A stretch of DNA of 45,629 nucleotides from DATAEK01 sp036258055 (GTDB taxonomy: Bacteria; Acidobacteriota; Vicinamibacteria; Vicinamibacterales; 2-12-FULL-66-21): positions 1-45,629 of the forward strand of contig DATAEK010000077.1 of assembly GCA_036258055.1 (NCBI GenBank). Reading direction: 5' to 3'. The position numbers were made by a program, and so were the translations under genes. The notes below the pieces were generated by a model, which worked only from the letters and a program-made list of their open reading frames with translations, did not search any database and was not told the origin of the DNA. Positions 38,051 to 45,629 of this stretch are shown here, piece by piece. Numbering within the stretch: the first letter of the stretch is position 1; each line of letters starts with the position of its first letter.

Positions 38051-38785
38051 ATGACACCTATGTCCGCACTGGCGCGAAACCAGCTGGCCCCGAACGGACG
38101 GCTGCGCGCGGCACTCAATTACAGCAACGTTCTGCTGGTGTCGGCGCGTACGCCTGAACACACTGGCGTCGCGCCCGACCTCGCGCGCGAGCTCGCTCGC
38201 CGCGCCCAGGCCACGGTGGAATTCGTGGGATACGAGAACGCCGGCATGGCGGCCGACGCCGCGAACGGCGACGCGTGGGACGTCGTCTTCATCGGCGCCG
38301 AGCCGGCGCGCGCGCGAGAGATCGCGTTCACGCCGGCGTATGCCGAGATCGAAGCGACTTATCTCCTGCCCGCCCACTCCCCGATCCGAACGCTCGAGGA
38401 TATTGATCGCGACGGCGTGCGTATCGCCACGGCGGCGCGAGCGGCCTACACGTTGTACCTGCAGCGCACATTGCGGCACGCGACCCTGCTCGAGGCCAAC
38501 GGGATCCAGGATTCGTTCGATCTCTTCGCCAGGTTCGGCCTCGACGCGCTGGCGGGCCTGAAGCCGCGGCTCCTCGACGACGTTCAGAAGCTGCCGGGTG
38601 CGTACCTGCTCGAGGGCCGCTTCACCGCGGTCCAGCAGTCGATGGGGGTCCCCCACCAACGCGCCGCCGCGGCGACGTACCTGACCGCGTTCGCCGACGA
38701 GATCACATCGTCAGGACTGCTGCGGGAGATCATCGAGCGGCACGACGTTCGCGGACTGTCGATTGTCGCGCCGCCGTCGCGTTAG
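38051..38785 (+). CDS. Solute-binding-protein-fold (PBP type 2) protein without signal peptide
   Basis: 244 aa. Matches the family-3 extracellular solute-binding fold: LRAALNYSNVLLVSA, EHTGVAPDLARELARRAQAT, WDVVFIGAEPARAREIAFTP, AYAEIEATYLLPAHSPIRTL and IDRDGVRIATAARAAYTLYL. These proteins normally deliver amino acids or amines to an ABC importer, yet no leader or lipobox is visible and no transporter genes are near. ATG 38051 is used; a second Met is two codons later. It may be a cytoplasmic sensor or enzyme of this fold. Codons 213-233 recur at 41652-41715 on the far side of the neighbouring kinase. Confidence 0.85.
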   Translation: MTPMSALARNQLAPNGRLRAALNYSNVLLVSARTPEHTGVAPDLARELARRAQATVEFVGYENAGMAADAANGDAWDVVFIGAEPARAREIAFTPAYAEIEATYLLPAHSPIRTLEDIDRDGVRIATAARAAYTLYLQRTLRHATLLEANGIQDSFDLFARFGLDALAGLKPRLLDDVQKLPGAYLLEGRFTAVQQSMGVPHQRAAAATYLTAFADEITSSGLLREIIERHDVRGLSIVAPPSR

Positions 38786-38898
38786 CGGCTGGGGACTGGC
38801 TGATGGATTCGCGCGTCATCAGGGTGAACGGTTAACGATGAGGTTAGTGGTCCTGACGGTGACAGTTGGAACCAAATCATGCAATGGTTGCGCGAGAT

Positions 38899-41580
38899 TC
38901 ATCTGCTTGCGTGAACAACCTGCGGCCAGTTGAACACGACGTGCAGCGTGCGTGATTGGTCGGGCCGTCCGACCTGCACGAGAAACTTCTGCCCGTCCGT
39001 CGTCACCGCGTAGTGCCAGCCCTCACTCGCCGGAAAAGGCCCCGCGCGAAACAACGGGATCGATCGCACGGATCCTAAATCGGGTCCGATGGCGGCAGCC
39101 ATCAGCATCTCGTCACCGCGCGCGTAGAACAGCTCTTCCCCGTCGGCCCTCCACCGCGGCTCGCGGCCGCCGCGCTCGGAGATTCGATGTCGTTGTCTGC
39201 CGCCGGGAAAGTCGGTGAGCCAGACCTCCTCGGCACCGGCCTCGTTCGACTCATAGGCGACCCACTTGCCGTCTGGTGAAAATGCCCCGTATTGTTCCCT
39301 GAAGTTCGAGCCGAGGAGCGGCCGCCAGTCGTCCTTCCCGATCATCGAGTACACAAGCTTCCTGCCCGGGCCCGCGCTGTCCGAGAGCGCGCCCAGGAGG
39401 TACATGCCGTCCGGCGACACGTCCAATGGTGCAATGACTTTTCCAGGAGAGCTCAGCACACGCTCGGCGCTCGCATCGTCTGCTGCTTTGGAGTAGATCT
39501 GTTCGTGGCGGCTCGTCGACGCAAAGTAGAGCCGCGTACTGTCCCGAGACCACGCTGGAGCCAGGCTGCGCTCGCTCTCCAGCGAGAACGGCGTCGCGAG
39601 ATCACGCGCCACGTCGATCAGCCAGATCGCGAAATAGCCGCTGAGTACCCGATGATAAACGGCCGCGACGCGTTTGTTGTCCGGAGACAGCTGGATTCCC
39701 CAGTAATCGCCCACGGGCCCGAGCGTACCGACAGCCTTTCCACCACGATCGTACCAGGTGAGCTGCGTCTGTTCGGCCGAGGTCTGTCGCGAGACCAGCG
39801 TACCAGTCGCAGAGACAGTGAACAAACCCACGTCCTTGGAAATGGGCACCGGATCGCCGGACAACTCCCCGCGTGCCGTATCGAACGACTGCGCCCACAG
39901 GGTTTCGTCCTTCGGGTACAGAAGATAGTCACGGCCGCTCGAAGGGTCTCTCGCCACGCCGACGTAGCTGTCGGTCACGAGAAGTCGCTTCCGGGGCTTG
40001 GTCTCATCCAGCGACGCCAGATAGACGGCGCGATTCTCGTCGAGCTTCGTGCGTGCGAAGTAGAGGAACTGATTGCCATCCGGCAGGAACACGGGGAACC
40101 GGTGTGAGTTCTCGCCGAGAGCCGGGTCCAGACGCGTCGCGGGAACCGGTGCGCCACCGTTCTCAGAAACCCGGAGCACACCCGTGCCGTAGTTGGTCCC
40201 GATCAGGATCGTGCCAGCAGCATTCCACGCTCCGCCGCGGCTGTAGCCGACCTCGCCCAGGGTCACCGGTTCGCCGCCGGCGACCGGAACACGCTTCAGC
40301 GTGGTGCCCGCAAAGAATCCGATGTGACGGCTGTCCGGCGACCAGAACGCCTGCCTGGCGCCGTCAGTGCCGGGCACTCGTCGAAACGTATCGGAGTCCA
40401 GGCGGCGGAGCACGAGGTACGTCCTCGGTTCGCTTCCGAACGTCAGCGCCACGGTCGTCCCATCGGGCGAGATTGCCGGCGCTCCAAGAACTCGTCCGGG
40501 ATCCGGGGTGACGTCTTCCGGCAATGCGATCGCCAATCGCGCAACGGGCGCAGGCGGCGGGAGGCGCCGCCACATCAACGCGCCGATAATGGCGAGTGCC
40601 ACCGCGCCAGCAACACCAACCCTCAACCAGCCTCGAGCTCGTCCAAACGATGGCGAGGCAGGCGGACCTGCCGACGCAGTCTCGCCGGGCGGAGCCGCCA
40701 GTTCCCCCGAATCGATCGACGCCTTGAGCTCCTCCAGATCATTTCGCAGATCCTTCGCACTCTGGTATCGACGTTCTGGATCTTTCGCAAGCGCGCGACG
40801 AACGATGCGTTCGAGATCGCGGGGCAGTGTCGGATTGAGTTCTGTAATTGGCTGGGGTGTGTCTTTGACGATGGAAGAAATGATCGAGATGCTCGTATCG
40901 CCCGAGAATGGCCGATGGCCCGTCGCCATCTCGTACAGCATGATTCCGAAAGAGAACAGGTCCGACCGCGCGTCGACGGGTCTCCCTTCCGCCTGTTCGG
41001 GCGACATGTAAGCGGCAGTGCCGAGAATGCGCCCTTCTCCGGTGGCCGGCGCACCTGTCATTGTCGACGCGACCGAGTCCTCACGCGACGCATCCGCGAG
41101 CTTCGCGAGGCCGAAATCGAGCACCTTGATTCGGCCGTCGTGCTCACGCTCTCCGACCATCACGTTGCCGGGCTTCAAATCGCGGTGCGTGATGCCTTTG
41201 TGGTGGGCGGCAGCGACGGCGTCGGCCACGGCAATCGCGATCCTGAGGACCTCGGCGAGAGGCAAGCCGCCTTTCGGAATCACTTCGGAGAGGGCTCGTC
41301 CGTCCACCAACTCCATCGTGAGAAGCGGCACGTCCTCGACAGTCTCGACCGAATGAATCGTGACGATGTGCGGATGGTTGAGTGCGGCGATGGCCCGAGC
41401 CTCGCGGTCGAACCTGTCCCGGCGTTCGGGATCGAGTGCCGCCGTGTCTGGCAGCACTTTGAGCGCGACGAACCGGTTGAGCCGCGAGTCCCGCGCTTTG
41501 TAGACCTCCCCCATTCCCCCGCGGCCGAGCGTGGAGACGATCTCGTACGGCCCAAGGCGCGCCCCTGCGGAGAACGGCAT
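38899..41580 (-). CDS. Membrane-anchored Ser/Thr kinase with PD40 propeller sensor
   Basis: 893 aa. Same layout as the kinase at 4686 but clearly diverged. Kinase domain at about 10-270: LGRGGMGEVYKARD, FVALKVL (Lys), THRDLKPGNVMV, KVLDFGLAKLA, MSPEQAEG. A membrane helix follows a Pro/Gly-rich linker (VGVAGAVALAIIGALMW, near 320-340). The C-terminal 530 residues are a TolB/PD40-like propeller (APAISPDGTTVALTFGSEPR, ARQAFWSPDSRHIGFFAG, YGAFSPDGKWVAYESNEAGA). It is predicted to sense in the periplasm and phosphorylate cytoplasmic targets. ATG 41580 gives the normal N-terminus. TATAAT lies 18 nt upstream. It is bracketed by direct repeats of a solute-binding gene segment. Confidence 0.92.
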   Translation of the reverse strand: MPFSAGARLGPYEIVSTLGRGGMGEVYKARDSRLNRFVALKVLPDTAALDPERRDRFDREARAIAALNHPHIVTIHSVETVEDVPLLTMELVDGRALSEVIPKGGLPLAEVLRIAIAVADAVAAAHHKGITHRDLKPGNVMVGEREHDGRIKVLDFGLAKLADASREDSVASTMTGAPATGEGRILGTAAYMSPEQAEGRPVDARSDLFSFGIMLYEMATGHRPFSGDTSISIISSIVKDTPQPITELNPTLPRDLERIVRRALAKDPERRYQSAKDLRNDLEELKASIDSGELAAPPGETASAGPPASPSFGRARGWLRVGVAGAVALAIIGALMWRRLPPPAPVARLAIALPEDVTPDPGRVLGAPAISPDGTTVALTFGSEPRTYLVLRRLDSDTFRRVPGTDGARQAFWSPDSRHIGFFAGTTLKRVPVAGGEPVTLGEVGYSRGGAWNAAGTILIGTNYGTGVLRVSENGGAPVPATRLDPALGENSHRFPVFLPDGNQFLYFARTKLDENRAVYLASLDETKPRKRLLVTDSYVGVARDPSSGRDYLLYPKDETLWAQSFDTARGELSGDPVPISKDVGLFTVSATGTLVSRQTSAEQTQLTWYDRGGKAVGTLGPVGDYWGIQLSPDNKRVAAVYHRVLSGYFAIWLIDVARDLATPFSLESERSLAPAWSRDSTRLYFASTSRHEQIYSKAADDASAERVLSSPGKVIAPLDVSPDGMYLLGALSDSAGPGRKLVYSMIGKDDWRPLLGSNFREQYGAFSPDGKWVAYESNEAGAEEVWLTDFPGGRQRHRISERGGREPRWRADGEELFYARGDEMLMAAAIGPDLGSVRSIPLFRAGPFPASEGWHYAVTTDGQKFLVQVGRPDQSRTLHVVFNWPQVVHASR

Positions 41581-41598
41581 TCGCGAAGCTCGGGGCGG

Positions 41599-41604
41599 AT
41601 TATA
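41599..41604 (-). promoter_or_regulatory. Putative -10 element of the second PD40 kinase
   Basis: A perfect TATAAT followed by CCGCCCC on the minus strand, 18 nt before the ATG at 41580. No -35 match. It closely parallels the element at 4665-4670 before the other PD40 kinase. Confidence 0.5.
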
Positions 41605-41651
41605 GCGACTATCTCCTCAGCTCGCTGGGAGCACACCACCGCGGCCGCCTA

Positions 41652-41715
41652 CGTTCGCCGACGAGATCACATCGTCCAGAACTGCTGCGGGCGATCATCG
41701 AGCGGCACGACGTTC
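41652..41715 (+). pseudogene. Fragment of the solute-binding-fold gene (codons 213-233)
   Basis: 64 bp nearly identical to 38688-38750 of the intact gene: two substitutions and a 1-bp insertion (TCGTC-AGG versus TCGTCCAGA) that breaks the frame. Same orientation as the intact gene, so the pair forms direct repeats around the kinase 38899-41580. The short, close match suggests a recent event. The downstream gap to 41833 holds nothing I recognise. Confidence 0.88.
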
Positions 41716-41833
41716 TCACGACTCAATGAGTTGGACACCGAGGTCTACCGAACGATTCCTACTCGGGTTGCCGCGTCTCCTGGTGGATCTCTATCGACAA
41801 CATCGCCTGACTCCGGCGGACTTGCCCTCGAAC

Positions 41834-42655
41834 TCACTTGAGTGGTGTCCTCACGAGCGGCCGACGGTGACGCACTTCGAGAGGCACGAGGCCCCGCACA
41901 GCCCACGCTCGAGCACGGAGCACGATCGGACGATCGGCGCCATCCCCAATGAGCCGCCGTCGCAATCGCAGGCGAAACTCGTCGCGCCTGCCCGGCGCGA
42001 GCGCGGCCACGTACGCGCCCGCCGGGCCTTGTCCCTCGAGGTACGGGGACCAGTAGTCCTCGAATGAAGAGAAGCGCGTCTGAATGGTGAGCGCCTCTTC
42101 ACACGTCTCTTCCAGCCGATGTTCCCGCCAGAGCGCGCCCAATTCTCCCGGACGACAGAGCGGCATGTATCGCTCGTCCTGTCGGTCGGCGGCGGGAGTG
42201 AGGGCAATGGCTTCGTCCCAGAAGACGCGCAACATCTCCATGCCGTTTCCGTAATCCCACACGGCTGCCGCGACGGTTCCGCCGCATCGTGTCACGCGAA
42301 CCATTTCGTCCAGCGCCCTCTCGGGATCCGGAACGAAATTGAGCGCCAGGAGCGACAGCGTCCGATCGAAGCGACCGTCGACGAAGCGAAGCCGTTGCGC
42401 GTCGCCCACTTCGAATCGGGCCCGGCCCGCATGAAGCGCGTCAGCGATCTCGACGTACGACGCGGCCGGGTCGATGCCGGTGATCGTCGTGGACGGGGCG
42501 AGCGCCGCCACGGCTGCCGCGAGTGCGCCGGTTCCCGATCCGACGTCCAACACGGCTTCGCCGTCGCGCACAGCGGCGAACCGCACGAAGCGTGGGGCAA
42601 GCGTGCGGCTCCATCTCCCCATGAACCGATCGTAGGCGTGGCCTGTCGAAAACAT
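41834..42655 (-). CDS. Class I SAM-dependent methyltransferase
   Basis: 273 aa. GHAYDRFMGRWSRTLAPRFV is the typical N-terminus of a bacterial methyltransferase family. The SAM-binding motif I is VLDVGSGTGALAAAVA, followed by ITGIDPAASYVEIA (motif II) and FDRTLSLLALNFVPDPERAL (post-II), then VRVTRCGGTVAAAVWDYGNG. The acceptor substrate is unknown. ATG 42655 is chosen because it starts 22 nt after the end of the broken haloperoxidase frame and gives the family N-terminus; ATGs at 42709 and 42715 are possible. The open frame further upstream is an out-of-phase read of the haloperoxidase gene. Confidence 0.85.
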   Translation of the reverse strand: MFSTGHAYDRFMGRWSRTLAPRFVRFAAVRDGEAVLDVGSGTGALAAAVAALAPSTTITGIDPAASYVEIADALHAGRARFEVGDAQRLRFVDGRFDRTLSLLALNFVPDPERALDEMVRVTRCGGTVAAAVWDYGNGMEMLRVFWDEAIALTPAADRQDERYMPLCRPGELGALWREHRLEETCEEALTIQTRFSSFEDYWSPYLEGQGPAGAYVAALAPGRRDEFRLRLRRRLIGDGADRPIVLRARAWAVRGLVPLEVRHRRPLVRTPLK

Positions 42656-42677
42656 CCCCGCGACCACGATTCGGCGA

Positions 42678-43956
42678 TCACCGCCGCGGGCGGTCGTCAC
42701 GAGCGTCATCGCCATTTCGCAGCCGGAGGAAGTGACGCACGGTGTATCGGCCGATCTCTTCGCCGACGGACCGACCGCGCACGCTCGACGTTCTCCAGTG
42801 GATTCCTCCCCACACGCGGGCATCGACAACGTCATCGGCGATGTCTTTGAAGGTGGTGTAGTTTTCGACCACCCCGGGCGCTGTGATGCTGGTGAGGGTG
42901 ATGACTGCGTCCGGGTGCTTGCCGAACAGATGTTCGAGGACTTTCTGCGCTGCGCCGGCGTACGTGGTCTGCGATGTAATCGGGAAAGCGAGCCGTGACG
43001 AGCAGCGGCGTCCACGACGGATCAGCGTCGGTGGCCGGGTTGCCGTCGGCATCGGCGGCGCGAATGGCCGTCACCGGGCGCCACTGGTTGTAGGCGAACT
43101 TCGCGTCCCATGCGGCGATGAACGCATCGGCACCGGCCAGGTTGAGCAGCGCGAACGCCCGCGCATTTTGCGACAGGGTCAGACCCTGTGCGACGGCGAT
43201 CTCGCGGGCGGCGGGATTCCAATTCTGCGCGGCGGTCGAGATCCAGAATTGGGCGAGGTCGGTCTGATCCTGGCTGCGATTGAGGCTGCCAGTCGACCCG
43301 ATCGTTTTGATCTCGTTGAAATCACGCGTGTAGCGCCCGCTGTTCAACGCCGGTGGAGGCGCTGGCCGGAACTGCGACGCACTCCGTAGGACGAATGGCC
43401 GAACCGATCCCCAACCGGGATCGAGCGCCGGCAGGAACGCCGGCGGCGTCGGATTCCAGTCGCCGGGCTTATCGCCTGGCGTGTACACGGCATCCACGGC
43501 CGCGGCCGCGCCGTCCGACGCGCGCAACGTCAATATCCGCACTGCGACGGCTTGGCCCATTTCGATTCCACTCGTTTTTCCCGGACCGTCCGAAATGAGA
43601 CCCAGAGACGCGCGATACGCCGAGTCCAAGACCGACTGCTGCGCCGGATATAACTGCAGCAGCGTGGCGTGCGCAGCCGCAATGGCGGCTGCCTCTGGCG
43701 ATGCCCATGCGGGTGCCTGAAGGTTGACGGCGTAGGGGTGGAACTCTCGGGTGATCGCGTTGACGGCATCGAACATCGCCGCATGGACTATCGCCAGATT
43801 GCGTGTCTCCAACGGGGGATTGAAAGGCGCGGCGGCCGTTGTCTTGAGCGCGATGATGTTCCACTCCAGGACGACATCTGCACCCGCGAGGGCCGGACCA
43901 GCAGCAATCGCCGCGCTCACGGCGACGGCTGCACAGCTGGAACGAAGTCGGAGCAT
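42678..43956 (-). pseudogene. Frameshifted vanadium-haloperoxidase/PAP2-like secreted protein
   Basis: Read from 43956: signal peptide (MLRLRSSCAAVAVSAAIAAG), then family blocks NLAIVHAAMFDAVNAITREF, AHATLLQLYPAQQS, LAQFWISTAAQNWN, AFIAAWDAKFAYNQWRPVTA, ending at FPDYI near 42975. The frame is then lost. The second part resumes in another frame as TSQTTYAGAAQKVLEHLFGK, ITAPGVVENYTTFKDIADDV and DARVWGGIHWRTS, with the catalytic Arg and His, to a stop at 42678. Loss of two bases (for example CA in TACACATCG) would explain it. Joined, the protein would be about 425 aa and complete. Either a recent pseudogene or a sequencing error. An in-frame GGAGG precedes the start. Confidence 0.85.
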
Positions 43957-44077
43957 GGCTGCTACCTCCGCGCCGAAACATAGGGGGTCGAGTGAGGCAG
44001 CGGAAGTACCAGAATCGGACTCGGTCGGTCCATTTTTTGAACTGGTCTCGCCGGTCCGAGGGTGTCACGATCCGGCC

Positions 44078-44815
44078 ATGCAGAAGTACAACCAGTACTG
44101 CCCGGTTGCACGGGCGTCGGAAATCCTGGCGGATCGATGGACCCCGCTCATCGTGCGCGAGTTGATTCTCGGCAGCCACCGTTTCAACGAGATCGAGCGC
44201 GGGCTGCCGGGAATCTCTCGCTCACTGCTTGCGTCACGTCTGCGGGCCCTGGAAGACGCGGGCGTCATCGAACGCCAGCCCGGTGCGCAACCGAAGGTGA
44301 GCGAGTATCACCTCTCGGACGCCGGCAGAGATCTCAAGCCGGTGGTGGAGGCGCTTGGTGCGTGGGGCGTTCGCTGGGCGTTCGGCGAGCCGAGCCCTGC
44401 CGAGCTGGACGCTGGATTGCTGGTCTGGAGAATCCACCAACGCATCGATCGCGAACGGCTGCCGAATAGGCGTACGGTTGTCGAGTTCGATTTCACAGGA
44501 CCCCGGGGACGTCGAGTGTGGCTCGTGCTCGAGCCCCGCGAGGTCTCGGTGTGCGTCACACCTCCGAAGTTCGACGCCGACCTCGTCGTTCGCGCGGATC
44601 TCGCGTTCTTCTTCCGCGTGTGGTTGGGTCACGTCGATTACGACACAGCCAATCGATGTGGCGCGGTGATCGTCGACGGGCCGCCGACGCTTGCGAAGCA
44701 GCTGCCGCGATGGTTGATGTGGAGTCCGATGGCTCGTTTCGTTCGTGATCGCGAGCGCACATTGGCGCCCATCTCCGGCGCGTGCGATCCCAACGATCGC
44801 CGCCCGACCTGCTGA
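44078..44815 (+). CDS. HxlR-family transcriptional regulator with C-terminal domain
   Basis: 245 aa. N-terminal winged helix of the HxlR/MarR-like type: CPVARASEILADRWTPLIVR, ELILGSHRFNEIERGLPGIS, RSLLASRLRALEDAGVIERQ and EYHLSDAGRDLKPVVEALGA. The conserved Cys near the N-terminus is often a redox or electrophile sensor in this family. The extra 120-residue C-terminal domain looks like an SCP2-like lipid-binding fold (VVEFDFTGPRGRRVWLVLEP, DLVVRADLAFFFRVWLGHVD). ATG 44078 is the only sensible start; a longer open frame upstream is out of context. It is divergent from the haloperoxidase-like gene (121 nt apart), so may control it and the methyltransferase. Confidence 0.88.
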   Translation: MQKYNQYCPVARASEILADRWTPLIVRELILGSHRFNEIERGLPGISRSLLASRLRALEDAGVIERQPGAQPKVSEYHLSDAGRDLKPVVEALGAWGVRWAFGEPSPAELDAGLLVWRIHQRIDRERLPNRRTVVEFDFTGPRGRRVWLVLEPREVSVCVTPPKFDADLVVRADLAFFFRVWLGHVDYDTANRCGAVIVDGPPTLAKQLPRWLMWSPMARFVRDRERTLAPISGACDPNDRRPTC

Positions 44816-45400
44816 CGGGTCAGTCCGCCTCGACGCCAAGTGATCTGGCCCGTCGCCGGCGGTACCATTCAGCGGATGGCCAGCAGTGTGCCGCGGTTCT
44901 GGAAGTCGAGGCTCGTGATTCGTCAACCATTTCCACGTTCCTGCTGACGCGCCAGCGAAATCGCCTGCGCGAGCGACATCGCACGCCCGTCGGCGCCGCA
45001 CCGCCGACAAACGTTAGCAGTCCGTGGCGCAAGTCCGGCTGCATTCGACGGACGATGCATCCCCGCTGACGGCGTTGCTCCTCCTTCAAATACTCCCGGT
45101 TACTCCCGGTATTCTCAGTCGTCGCGCCTTGCCGGCGGGGCGCCTCGCCCGTCTCGGTGCGACGCTGGAGTTGCACCACGGGCTGGCAGCGAAGCTTCGC
45201 CTCAAACCGCCAAGAGAGACCTGGGCACCATTGACCGTAGGGTGAAGGTCGTGATGCGTGGGCTCCTTCGACCTCCGGCGAACCTTCGGATCGCGGCCGC
45301 TGCGCGGCCGTTTGGGCAAAGAACGATGTTGGGACCGGGGCAATGCCCGGCGTCCTCCGACTGGAGTACCTTCATCGGACTCCCGGCCAAGGAGGTCTCG
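44816..45400. other. 585-nt region with no recognised gene
   Basis: Open frames here are short and unlike known proteins on both strands. It contains a small tandem repeat TACTCCCGGT x2 (near 45094-45115) and the hairpin at 45294-45310. The last 20 nt carry the strong ribosome-binding site of the next gene. Confidence 0.5.
45294..45310. other. GC-rich hairpin upstream of the terminal gene
   Basis: CGGCCGC-TGC-GCGGCCG, a perfect 7-bp stem with 3-nt loop, followed on the plus strand by TTT. It could be a weak terminator or an RNA leader structure of the gene at 45401. Confidence 0.35.
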
Positions 45401-45629
45401 ATGACGCCCAACATCCACGCCATTATCCGCCAGCACGTGTCGCTCGAAGTCCGCTGCATCGATCGCGTGTATCTGCACGCCTATATGCCCAAGCTGCAGA
45501 CGTCCGGCGGGCTCTGCTACTTCCTGCGGGATCAGCTTGGCCACCCCATTCCGTCGCCGGCCCTCTTCAAGCCGATGCACGACCGCTTCATCGCCGCGAT
45601 CAACGGCTTCGTCGAGCGTTCTGGCATTC
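45401..45629 (+). CDS. N-terminus of an uncharacterised protein (runs off the window)
   Basis: First 76 residues only: MTPNIHAIIRQHVSLEVRCI, DRVYLHAYMPKLQTSGGLCY, FLRDQLGHPIPSPALFKPMH, DRFIAAINGFVERSG. A perfect AAGGAGG lies 5 nt before the ATG. I recall proteins with this start as a family of uncharacterised proteins of roughly 500 residues, often in several copies per genome in soil bacteria, but cannot confirm that here. No function is proposed. Confidence 0.75.
   Translation, partial: MTPNIHAIIRQHVSLEVRCIDRVYLHAYMPKLQTSGGLCYFLRDQLGHPIPSPALFKPMHDRFIAAINGFVERSGI

Overview
This is a high-GC, densely packed chromosomal window of about 45.6 kb. The mix of genes suggests a soil-type Acidobacteriota bacterium, most likely class Vicinamibacteria. 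The evidence is three membrane-anchored Ser/Thr kinases with PD40 or TPR output domains, an Oar-like TonB-dependent receptor, a PH-like/DUF2127 gene pair, and many Tat or Sec exported beta-propeller proteins. This taxonomic call is inference from gene content. I saw no rRNA, tRNA, CRISPR array, prophage or intact insertion sequence.

Layout. 1-4.5 kb: a secreted Tyr/Gly-rich repeat protein, an NHL propeller with a Tat-like leader, and a PRPP synthetase (minus). 4.7-8.1 kb: a PD40-type kinase and a small cytochrome c. 8.3-14.6 kb: a redox operon of GltD-like flavoprotein with ferredoxin domains, NifJ-type 2-oxoacid oxidoreductase, and dihydroorotate-dehydrogenase-like protein. 14.7-20 kb (minus): TonB-dependent receptor, degraded fragments, M48 protease and a Tat-exported monooxygenase-fold protein. 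20.2-23.5 kb: an ankyrin protein and a convergent secreted beta-propeller. 23.6-28 kb: a TPR-type kinase followed by a translationally coupled pseudouridine kinase/glycosidase pair. 28.3-30.2 kb: serine hydrolase, DUF2127 membrane protein and PH-like protein. 30.3-35.6 kb (minus): a tightly overlapping five-gene catabolic operon (creatininase-like, PanE-like, SDR, M20 peptidase, APC permease), divergent from a Tat-exported amidase at 35.9-37.7 kb. 37.7-41.7 kb: duplicated 86-bp elements, a signal-less solute-binding-fold protein and a second PD40 kinase. 41.8-45.6 kb: methyltransferase, frameshifted vanadium-haloperoxidase-like gene, HxlR regulator, and the start of an uncharacterised protein at the right edge.

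The most unusual signal is that two of the three kinase genes are each bracketed by direct repeats carrying a broken piece of the neighbouring gene. A 123-bp pfkB fragment lies on one side of the TPR kinase with intact pfkB on the other. A 64-bp fragment of the solute-binding gene lies on one side of the second PD40 kinase with the intact gene on the other. This looks like the scar of a recurring insertion or recombination process that spreads kinase genes.

Two other patterns stand out. Several genes start only about 9-21 nt after a -10-like hexamer, in most cases of the form TA(T/G)(A/G)ATC, which suggests leaderless or near-leaderless transcripts. The divergent creatininase/amidase intergenic region holds an inverted 9-bp minisatellite with G-quadruplex potential.
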